Of a DNA stretch of 64,000 nt, positions 57,642 to 64,000 are shown piece by piece (within the stretch, counting starts at the first letter, position 1; each line of letters opens with the position of its first letter). The notes beneath the pieces are model-generated. The model had not been told where the DNA came from and did not search any database. It saw only the letters and a program-made list of their open reading frames with translations. Source of the stretch: Streptomyces sp. CG 926 (GTDB taxonomy: Bacteria; Actinomycetota; Actinomycetes; Streptomycetales; Streptomycetaceae). Position numbers and translations under genes: made by a program. The stretch covers positions 62,001 through 126,000 of the forward strand of contig NZ_QGGZ01000009.1 of the NCBI RefSeq assembly GCF_003148825.1, in the 5' to 3' direction.

Positions 57642-58012
57642 CAGGCCACCCCCCGCACGTGTTCCACCAGGGGGGCGCCGCGTCGTGGCAACAGCACCCC
57701 GACGAGGTCGATGCGCACCCCGCCCGGGGGTGGTCCGCCGTGGTCGGCGAGCCAGCGCCCGGCGAGCGTGCGTAGGCGCTCGACCTTGGCGGGCCGCACG
57801 GCGGCCATGGGATGTTCGAACTCACCCGCCCGGCGGGTCTTGACCTCGCAGACGACGAGGGCGTCCCCGTCTCGGGCGACGATGTCGATCTCGCCGCCGC
57901 GGCACCGCCAGTTCCGTGCGACGACGGTCATCCCGGCTTCGGTCAGTCGCCGGGCCGCGAGGTCCTCGCCGTACCGCCCCAATGCCTGCTGTGCCACGCC
58001 CTTCGCGTTCAT
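57641..58012 (-). CDS. yraN: YraN family endonuclease-like protein (UPF0102)
   Basis: A 123-aa protein of the UPF0102 nuclease fold: GRYGEDLAARRLTEAGMTVV, GGEIDIVARDGDALVVCEVK (catalytic D/ExK). Function is unproven; a Holliday-junction-resolvase-like fold is suggested. ATG at 58012. It leads the yraN-comM-dprA DNA-processing operon. Confidence 0.9.
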   Translation of the reverse strand: MNAKGVAQQALGRYGEDLAARRLTEAGMTVVARNWRCRGGEIDIVARDGDALVVCEVKTRRAGEFEHPMAAVRPAKVERLRTLAGRWLADHGGPPPGGVRIDLVGVLLPRRGAPLVEHVRGVA

Positions 58013-58094
58013 CCGGCACCACCTCCGGCACCGACGGTCCCGCACCCCCGCCCACCTTGTGGATCTTGGTGGACGGACCGGCCGTTGTGGAAAA

Positions 58095-58120
58095 CCGCCT
58101 CACCCTCGCGGGTGAGGCGG
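58095..58120 (-). terminator. rho-independent terminator after the DUF2469 gene
   Basis: CCGCCTCACC and GGTGAGGCGG form a perfect 10-bp hairpin with a 6-base loop. On the minus strand TTTTCC follows, one of the few T-runs after a hairpin in this window. It lies 19 bp after the stop at 58139. Confidence 0.88.
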
Positions 58121-58138
58121 TCCGGCCGACGGCGGCCC

Positions 58139-58447
58139 TCAGCTGCCGGGCAGTTCGAGGTCGCTCTTGTTGAGCTCCTCGATGTTCACGTCCTTGAAGG
58201 TCAGTACTCGGACCTGCTTCACGAAGCGGGCCGGCCGGTACATGTCCCAGACCCAGGCATCGGCCATGGAGACCTCGAAGAACACCTCTCCCTGAACCGA
58301 ATGCACCTGCATCTCGTAGTCGTTCGTGAGGTAGAAACGGCGTTCCGTCTCGATCACATACTTGAACAGCCCGACGACGTCGCGGTACTCCCGATAGAGC
58401 TTCAGCTCCATCTCGGTCTCGTACTTTTCGAGGTCCTCGGCACTCAT
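58139..58447 (-). CDS. DUF2469 protein
   Basis: A 102-aa acidic protein (MSAEDLEKYETEMELKLYRE, then YRDVVGLFKYVIETERRFYL), conserved in actinobacteria at this position. Function unknown to me. The ATG at 58447 was chosen over a longer frame that runs through the spacer. A terminator follows. Confidence 0.92.
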   Translation of the reverse strand: MSAEDLEKYETEMELKLYREYRDVVGLFKYVIETERRFYLTNDYEMQVHSVQGEVFFEVSMADAWVWDMYRPARFVKQVRVLTFKDVNIEELNKSDLELPGS

Positions 58448-58502
58448 GGCATGTTCCCCTTCAGCCGTGCGTCCCCCTATTGTGCGCCAGGCCCCTGCGC
58501 CC

Positions 58503-59009
58503 CTAAACGATTTCCGGGGCCAGGACCACCGGCTCACCCGGAGGACCGTCGTCGAGCAGCGTACGGAGCAGCTCGGCGAGTCTGGTCGGGTACACCGTCT
58601 CATGGGCCGCCAGAAGTTCCTCGGAGGTCCACCACCGCGCTCCGGTGACGCTGCGCCGTTCCAGCTCGGTGAGGCCGCTCATCTCGGTCTCGGTGCGGGT
58701 GGTCCGGGCGAGGAAGTACCACTCGTCCTGTTCCCAGCGGCGCCCGTCGAAGGGGAAGGAGCAGTAGCGGTGCCAGAGCACCGGGCCGAGCTCCACCTCG
58801 GTGATCCCGGTCTCCTCCGCCAGCTCGCGCAGTGCGGCCTGCTCCCGGCTCTCGCTCCCCTCCAGTCCGCCGCCGGGGGTGAACCACCAGTCGTCGCTCG
58901 GGTCGGCCGGCTCGAAGCCGTGCAGCAGCAGGATCCGGTCCGCCGGGTCCAGCAGGATCACCCGCGACACCTTCCGGCGGCCGGGCCCTGCGGCCGGGTC
59001 AGCGGACAC
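58503..59009 (-). CDS. NUDIX hydrolase
   Basis: A 168-aa NUDIX protein: the box runs GGGLEGSESREQAALRELAE with the EETGI end. GTG start, overlapping the sipZ stop by 11 bp. In Streptomyces a MutT-like gene follows sipZ in the same operon. Substrate unknown. Confidence 0.88.
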   Translation of the reverse strand: MSADPAAGPGRRKVSRVILLDPADRILLLHGFEPADPSDDWWFTPGGGLEGSESREQAALRELAEETGITEVELGPVLWHRYCSFPFDGRRWEQDEWYFLARTTRTETEMSGLTELERRSVTGARWWTSEELLAAHETVYPTRLAELLRTLLDDGPPGEPVVLAPEIV

Positions 59010-59781
59010 CGGTCGGCTCCCGCCGTCGTCCGCGCCCCAGGACCCGGGCCACCGGACCGTACACGCCGCCCACGGCCACCAGGACGGCTCCGACCAGCAC
59101 GGCCAGCAGCTGGAGCCGCAGCGGCCCGGGCCGCGAGATCCCGCCGGGCAGGGCCTCGTACGTGGCCGGCCGCTCCAGCATCGTCATGTCGGGCCAGGCC
59201 AGGGCGTCGACGCGGGCGCCGACGGCCGACCGGGACACGGTCCCCTGCCCGGCCTCCTGCAGATGGGCCCGGGAGTCCAGGGAGGAGGCCCGCCGGTCAC
59301 CCAGCAGGAAGAGGTTGCCCTCGGGGACGGTCACCTCGAAGGGGGTCCCGGAGGGCGCGGCCTGTCCGGGGGGCATCTCCAGGCCCGATTCCGGCTTGCT
59401 GGTGTCGGCGTAGGGCTCGTCCAGCGGGACGCCGTCGACCGTCAGCTCGCCAGCCGCGCCGCAGCACTTCACGACGTCGCCGCCAATGCCGACGACCCTC
59501 TTGACCATGGGGGAGTCGCTCCATTGGGAATCGGTGAAGATGACCACGTCCCCGCGGCGCACGTCGGCGCCGTCGATGCGCTCCGCCAGCACCCGGTCCC
59601 CGGGTCGCACCGTGGGCATCATCGAATCGGTGGGGACCGTGTAGGGCCGGTAGACGACCGCCCCCCACACGAAGCCGCCCAGGAAGAGCGCAAAGCCGAT
59701 GGCCACGGCGATTCCCGACAGCACGTTGCCGAGACCGCCGCGGCCATCCTTGCCACCGCGTATTGCTTCTGTTCCGCCCAT
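58999..59781 (-). CDS. sipZ: type I signal peptidase SipZ
   Basis: A 260-aa signal peptidase with an N-terminal membrane anchor (about 22-44), catalytic Ser53 in TDSMMPT and Lys94 in MVKRVVGIGGD, and a second C-terminal membrane helix (LQLLAVLVGAVLVAVGGVYG), unusual among the four. A Cys pair (KCCGAAG) lies in the catalytic region. It is the last of four tandem peptidase genes. Confidence 0.9.
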   Translation of the reverse strand: MGGTEAIRGGKDGRGGLGNVLSGIAVAIGFALFLGGFVWGAVVYRPYTVPTDSMMPTVRPGDRVLAERIDGADVRRGDVVIFTDSQWSDSPMVKRVVGIGGDVVKCCGAAGELTVDGVPLDEPYADTSKPESGLEMPPGQAAPSGTPFEVTVPEGNLFLLGDRRASSLDSRAHLQEAGQGTVSRSAVGARVDALAWPDMTMLERPATYEALPGGISRPGPLRLQLLAVLVGAVLVAVGGVYGPVARVLGRGRRREPTGVR

Positions 59782-59826
59782 TGCAGCGCCCCCACACACT
59801 TCGGGATCGTCGACCTGGGCGGCACC

Positions 59827-60735
59827 CTACCCGTCGGTACGGCCGCTGGTCAGCTTCCGCCTGCGCCACATGACCAGCGGGACCGCTCCCACGAGCCCCA
59901 GCGCGGCCGGGCCGAGCCCGACCGGGGCCAGCCCGGCGGCACCGAGACCGAGCGCGGTCGCCGCGGCCTGGTTGCCGATGCCCGGCTGGTCGAAGGTGTC
60001 CGGAACCGGCAGGGTGGCCCAGCGGGTGACCGGCCACGCGACCACCACGGCCCGCCCGACGACCTTGTCCACCGGGACGAAGCCCTTGGTGGAGTCCTGC
60101 TGGTGGTAGCGGGAGTCCTCGGAGTTCTGCCGGTGGTCACCCATGACCCAAACTTTGCCCTTGGGCACGGTGATCGGGCCGAACGGGAGGTCGTCGCAGG
60201 GGGTGTTGCCGGGGTAGATGTACGGCTCGTCCAGCTCCTTGCCGTTGACGACGACCGGTCCCCCCTTCTTGCACTCGACCGTGTCCCCGCCGATCGCGAT
60301 GACCCGCTTGATCAGGTCCTTCTCGGAGGCGTCCGGCATCAGGCCGATCTTGCTGAGCACCTGCTGGAAGATGTTCGGCTCGGGAGTGGGCTGCCCGGAC
60401 AGCCAGTCCGCGGGGTCGTGGAAGACGACGACCTCACCGCGCTCCGGCTCGGAACCGAACCACGGGGTCAGCTTGTCGACCAGTACCCGGTCGCCCATCT
60501 GCAGGGTGTTCTGCATAGACGCGGACGGGATCGAGAACGCCTGGAGCAGGAACGTCTTGATCAGCAGGGCCAGCAGCAGGGCGATACCGATGAGGAGCGG
60601 CAGCTCCTTCCAGAAGGACCGCTGCGCGTGCTCCTTGGCATCGCCGTCCTCCTCGGTCTCGCGCTTGACGGCGTCGTCCGGCCGCTCCTCGCCTTCGTCG
60701 CGTCCGGACCGTGCGCCTACCGCCACGTCCCCCAC
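59827..60735 (-). CDS. sipY: type I signal peptidase SipY
   Basis: A 302-aa signal peptidase: cytoplasmic acidic N-terminus (about 40 residues), membrane anchor, catalytic Ser73 in IPSASMQNT and Lys143 in LIKRVIAIGGD, and a C-terminal membrane helix followed by Arg/Lys (MWRRRKLTSG). Start at GTG 60735, five bases after GAGGAG; GTG at 60741 is possible. Confidence 0.9.
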   Translation of the reverse strand: MGDVAVGARSGRDEGEERPDDAVKRETEEDGDAKEHAQRSFWKELPLLIGIALLLALLIKTFLLQAFSIPSASMQNTLQMGDRVLVDKLTPWFGSEPERGEVVVFHDPADWLSGQPTPEPNIFQQVLSKIGLMPDASEKDLIKRVIAIGGDTVECKKGGPVVVNGKELDEPYIYPGNTPCDDLPFGPITVPKGKVWVMGDHRQNSEDSRYHQQDSTKGFVPVDKVVGRAVVVAWPVTRWATLPVPDTFDQPGIGNQAAATALGLGAAGLAPVGLGPAALGLVGAVPLVMWRRRKLTSGRTDG

Positions 60736-60838
60736 ATCCACTCCTCACTCGCGATTGCCGCCCGCGCCGAATGCGACACAGGCCCTCCCCTCCCTTAACG
60801 AGCGGGAGTTCCCTAAGGCGCGGGAGACCGAGGACACA

Positions 60839-61714
60839 CTATGCGAACGGTGAGCCCCGACGGCGCCGTCGTCGACCGCGTCCCTCGCGCCGCGCCTGAT
60901 CGGGAACCATCCGGAAGGTCGCCGGCTGCTCCAGCCGGGTCCAGTGCCCGTGCGGCCAGGCGATCACGACAGCCTCTCCGACCACCCCACTCAGGGGGAT
61001 CGTGCCCTGGAAGCCCTCGTCGAGGTGGAAGCGGGAATCGGACGAGTTCGCCCGGTGGTCACCCATCACGAAGAGCCGGCCCTCCGGCACCTGTACCTCG
61101 AACGGGATGTCCGAAGGCGTGTTGCCCGGGTTCACGTACGGCTCATCGAGGGGCGCTCCGTTGACGGTGACCCGGCCACGGCTGTCACAGCACTTGACGG
61201 TGTCCCCGCCGACGCCGATGACCCGCTTGATCAGGTCCTGCTCGTCGGCCGAGGGCAGCAGTCCGATGAAGGTCAGGGCCTGCTTGATCTGCTTGACCAC
61301 GATCGGGTCCTTGGGCGGACGGGCCGCCTCGCCCTTGAGCCAGCCGCCGGGGTCCTTGAACACGACGATGTCGCCGCGCTCGACCTCGGAGCCGAACCAC
61401 GGCGTCAACTTGTCCACCAGGACCCGGTCACCGATCCGGATCGTCTGCTCCATCGAGCCCGACGGGATGAAGAAGGCCTGCACCATGAAGGTCTTGAGGA
61501 GCAGGGCTATGCACAGCGCCACGACCACCAGCAGCGGCACCTCGCCGGCCCGGCGCGTGCGGCGGCGCCGGCGCACCTTGCGGGCCGTCCGGCGCCGTTC
61601 GGCCCGGCCGCCCTCCACCCTGCCGAGGGAGATCGGCCTCGGTGCGGGCTCCGGCTCGGGTTCGGGCTCGAAATCCCAGTCCCGTCCGCCCTTGGAACGC
61701 CCGCGGCTACCCAT
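60839..61714 (-). CDS. sipX: type I signal peptidase SipX
   Basis: A 291-aa signal peptidase: long charged N-terminus with an EPEPEPEP stretch and a very basic block (RKVRRRRRTRR), membrane anchor, catalytic Ser87 in IPSGSMEQT and Lys163 in LIKRVIGVGGD. No C-terminal membrane helix. The ATG overlaps the sipW stop by eight bases. Confidence 0.92.
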   Translation of the reverse strand: MGSRGRSKGGRDWDFEPEPEPEPAPRPISLGRVEGGRAERRRTARKVRRRRRTRRAGEVPLLVVVALCIALLLKTFMVQAFFIPSGSMEQTIRIGDRVLVDKLTPWFGSEVERGDIVVFKDPGGWLKGEAARPPKDPIVVKQIKQALTFIGLLPSADEQDLIKRVIGVGGDTVKCCDSRGRVTVNGAPLDEPYVNPGNTPSDIPFEVQVPEGRLFVMGDHRANSSDSRFHLDEGFQGTIPLSGVVGEAVVIAWPHGHWTRLEQPATFRMVPDQARREGRGRRRRRRGSPFA

Positions 61715-62444
61715 GGCCGCCGCCTACGGGTTCCCAGCGCGAGAGCGGCCAGCCGATCCAGTCGGCCCGCCCGATCACCTTGTCCACCGGCACCATCCCC
61801 CCGCCCGGCTCCCCCAGGTGGTCCCGGGAGTCCCGGGACTGGGAACGATGATCACCCATGACCCACAGGGTCCCAAGAGGTACGACGATCCGGAAGGGCA
61901 CCGCCGAGGGCGCGTCTCCGGAGTGCAGGTACGGCTCCGTCAGCGGCACGCCGTTGACCGCGACCCGCCCGCCGGCGTCGCAGCACACCACGTCGTCACC
62001 GCCGACCCCCACGACCCGCTTCACGAAGTCGGTGTCGGACGGCTCGGCCAGCCCGAGTGCCGAGGCCGCGCCGTGCAGCACCGTGCCGACCGGGTTGCCG
62101 TCGGGGCGTTCGCGTACGAAGGAGCCCGTGCCGTCGAAGACCACCACGTCCCCGCGGCGCGGCTGTTCGCCGAACCGGTACGCCAGCTTGTTGACCAGTA
62201 CCCGGTCCCCGACCTGGAGCGTCGGCTCCATCGAGCGGCTCGGGATCAGGAAGGGCTGCACCACGAAATTGCTGAACAGCAACAGGAAGACGGTGCAGAG
62301 CACACCGAGCACCCCGGCGCGGCGCCAGGTCAGGGGTCGCCCACCGGCCGTTCGGCCTCGCCGGGGGAACGCAAAACGCGGCCGCCCGTCCCCCTGTTCG
62401 GGGGACGAGTGGCCGCGCTGCTTGTGAGGTGCTTCGGTGTCCAT
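61707..62444 (-). CDS. sipW: type I signal peptidase SipW
   Basis: A 245-aa signal peptidase: basic N-terminus, membrane anchor (about 45-62), catalytic Ser71 in IPSRSMEPT and Lys143 in FVKRVVGVGGD. First of the four sip genes, 44 bp after rplS. It overlaps sipX, so the two are coupled. I used the ATG at 62444; a TTG lies one codon earlier. Confidence 0.9.
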   Translation of the reverse strand: MDTEAPHKQRGHSSPEQGDGRPRFAFPRRGRTAGGRPLTWRRAGVLGVLCTVFLLLFSNFVVQPFLIPSRSMEPTLQVGDRVLVNKLAYRFGEQPRRGDVVVFDGTGSFVRERPDGNPVGTVLHGAASALGLAEPSDTDFVKRVVGVGGDDVVCCDAGGRVAVNGVPLTEPYLHSGDAPSAVPFRIVVPLGTLWVMGDHRSQSRDSRDHLGEPGGGMVPVDKVIGRADWIGWPLSRWEPVGGGHG

Positions 62445-62488
62445 CAAGGGCGAGCCTATCCGGCCGCCTCCGGACTCCGGGAGTTACC

Positions 62489-62839
62489 TCAGCGGTCGCG
62501 CTTCTCCTTGATCTTCGCGGCCTTGCCGCGGAGCTCACGGAGGTAGTACAGCTTGGCGCGGCGAACGTCACCGCGGGTGACGAGCTCGATCTTCTCGAAG
62601 ATCGGGGAGTGGACCGGGAAGGTACGCTCCACGCCGACGCTGAAGGAGACCTTGCGCACGGTGAAGGTCTCGGAGACACCGGCACCCTGGCGGCGGATGA
62701 CTACGCCCTTGAACTGCTGGATACGGGAGCGGTTGCCCTCGATCACGCGGACGTGCACGTTGATCGTGTCACCCGGGCGGAAGGCCGGGACGTCCGAGCG
62801 GAGCGTGGCGGCGTTGACGCCGTCGAGCAGGTGAGACAT
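62489..62839 (-). CDS. rplS: 50S ribosomal protein L19
   Basis: A 116-aa L19: FRPGDTINVHVRVIEGNRSR and QQFKGVVIRRQGAGVSETFT are diagnostic. ATG at 62839; an eight-codon extension is open but not expected. It follows trmD, as in most bacteria. Confidence 0.96.
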   Translation of the reverse strand: MSHLLDGVNAATLRSDVPAFRPGDTINVHVRVIEGNRSRIQQFKGVVIRRQGAGVSETFTVRKVSFSVGVERTFPVHSPIFEKIELVTRGDVRRAKLYYLRELRGKAAKIKEKRDR

Positions 62840-62972
62840 GTTCTTCGTCTGCTTTCTTCGCATGACGCCACAGGTCGCCGATGCGGGTTTCCGTAGAGAA
62901 TTCGGGAGCTGCGGGACCCGGCGGACGACGGTCCCCCTGTGGCAGGGGCGCCCGCGAGCACACAGCAGCCGC

Positions 62973-63794
62973 CTATTCTTCCACGGCCTCGGCCCTGCGC
63001 CAAAATCGGCCGTCCGCGGACGGCTGCCAGCCCAGGACGGAGAGGATCTCCCGGTCCTTCTTGTCGAAGCCGGCGGCCTCGCAGCGCTCGATCAGGTCGG
63101 GGCGGTTCTGCGCGGTCCGGCGGAAGGCCTCGTCCCGGCGCCAGCGGGCGATCTTCCCGTGGTGCCCGCTGAGCAGCACCTCGGGGATGTCCCGGCCACG
63201 CCACACCGGGGGCTTGGTGTAGACGGGCCCCTCCAGGAGGTTCGCCATCTCGCCCGGCGCGAAGGAGTCGTCGCGGTGCGACTCGGCATTGCCCAGCACC
63301 CCGGGCAGCAGCCGGGCCACGGCCTCGGTGACCACCAGTACGGCGGCCTCGCCGCCCGCCAGCACGTAGTCGCCGATGGAGACCTCGTACACCGGCATCC
63401 GCGTGGCGTACTCGTCCATGACCCGGCGGTCGATGCCCTCGTACCGGGCCGGGGTGAAGATCAGCCAGGGCCGCTCGGAGAGCTCGACGGCCAGTTCCTG
63501 GGTGAAGGGCCGGCCGCTGGGGGTGGGGACGACCATGACGGGGCCGTGCGCGCCCGCCTCGTAGCCGTCGGCCAGCGCGGAGTCCAGGGCCTCGCCCCAC
63601 GGCTCGGTCTTCATGACCATGCCGGGACCGCCGCCGTACGGGGTGTCGTCCACCGTGTTGTGCCGGTCGTACGTCCACTCCCGCAGGTCGTGCACGTGTA
63701 CGTCGAGCTGCCCGCGGGCGCGGGCCTTGCCGACGAGGGAGACGTTCAACGGCTCCAGGTACTCGGGGAAGATCGTGACGACGTCCAGACGCAT
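62973..63794 (-). CDS. trmD: tRNA (guanine37-N1)-methyltransferase
   Basis: A 273-aa SPOUT enzyme: DVVTIFPEYLEPLNVSLVGK at the start, DDTPYGGGPGMVMK and SIGDYVLAGGEAAVLV form the knotted SAM site. It methylates G37 of tRNAs. The ATG overlaps the rimM stop by one base (TGATG). Confidence 0.96.
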   Translation of the reverse strand: MRLDVVTIFPEYLEPLNVSLVGKARARGQLDVHVHDLREWTYDRHNTVDDTPYGGGPGMVMKTEPWGEALDSALADGYEAGAHGPVMVVPTPSGRPFTQELAVELSERPWLIFTPARYEGIDRRVMDEYATRMPVYEVSIGDYVLAGGEAAVLVVTEAVARLLPGVLGNAESHRDDSFAPGEMANLLEGPVYTKPPVWRGRDIPEVLLSGHHGKIARWRRDEAFRRTAQNRPDLIERCEAAGFDKKDREILSVLGWQPSADGRFWRRAEAVEE

Positions 63795-64000
63795 CAGGCG
63801 TCGCCCTCGGAGTCCGTGGCGTCCTTGGCGTCGCCGGACGCCGCGGCGTCCTCGTCCCGGGCGGAGACGACGACGGCGTCACGCTCGTCGATCAGACCCG
63901 GCGGCGGGGTGATGACGCACCGCTGCTCCTCCAGGTCGATCTCGGCGACGATGTCCTCCACGAAGGGGATCATCACCTCGGTGCCGTCCGGCCGCTCGAC
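63794..64000 (-). CDS. rimM: RimM, 3' part only
   Basis: The C-terminal 68 codons of the 16S rRNA processing factor RimM (MIPFVEDIVAEIDLEEQRCV, then PPPGLID); the start lies beyond the window. The PRC-barrel ending is followed by an acidic tail (DEDAAASGDAKDATDSEGDA). Confidence 0.9.
   Translation of the reverse strand, partial: VERPDGTEVMIPFVEDIVAEIDLEEQRCVITPPPGLIDERDAVVVSARDEDAAASGDAKDATDSEGDA

Overview
The window is very GC-rich, its genes overlap in tight actinobacterial style, and it carries the sporulation sigma factor gene whiG, the four tandem signal peptidase genes sipW-sipX-sipY-sipZ and the order rpsB-tsf-pyrH-frr-cdsA-rlmN. All of this points to a Streptomyces chromosome.

Layout. 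(1) 1-8,076: a minus-strand polyamine uptake and catabolism operon (aldehyde dehydrogenase, PotD/A/B/C-type transporter, FAD amine oxidoreductase). (2) 8,225-9,189: NADAR and NUDIX genes. (3) 9,256-11,262: a Ro60 (TROVE) gene preceded by two tandem Y-RNA-like genes, each with a circularly permuted tRNA mimic, and a third degenerate unit. (4) 11,275-17,499: DUF4190 protein, probable aminodeoxyfutalosine deaminase, glycerophosphodiesterase, two-component system, serine hydrolase. (5) 17,578-22,326: a second polyamine module (PotD-like protein, aldehyde dehydrogenase, Lrp regulator, class III aminotransferase). (6) 22,512-30,270: an ABC exporter pair, LOG-like and membrane proteins, and a complete ferredoxin/reductase/P450 set. 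(7) 30,267-34,304: a thiamine-type ABC importer behind a TPP riboswitch. (8) 34,370-42,331: conserved translation, lipid and nucleotide genes, an M23 peptidase, a TetR regulator and whiG. (9) 42,916-55,224: a 12.3-kb integrative element inserted inside dprA. (10) 55,210-64,000: dprA 5' part, comM, yraN, DUF2469, NUDIX, sipZ/Y/X/W, rplS, trmD and the 3' part of rimM.

The most unusual feature is the element. A serine integrase with an extra IS5-type (DUF4096-like) domain has inserted it into dprA at a 15-bp core that encodes the residues GVPGP in both integrase and dprA. Integration therefore swaps C-termini. The integrase gains the DprA winged-helix domain in frame, and DprA keeps its Rossmann part but ends in 19 element-encoded residues. 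Excision would restore a 378-aa DprA and a 692-aa integrase. The element also encodes a Prim-Pol/D5 helicase, XRE regulators, a phage-like HTH protein, an HTH-less Scr1/DUF397 pair, membrane proteins and several long inverted repeats. It has no recognisable TraB/FtsK translocase or virion genes, so its mode of movement is open.

How the genes work together: the two polyamine modules supply uptake, amine oxidation or transamination and aldehyde oxidation. The Y RNAs and Rsr probably form a ribonucleoprotein. The P450 is encoded with its own electron-transfer chain, and the thiamine importer is controlled by its ligand.
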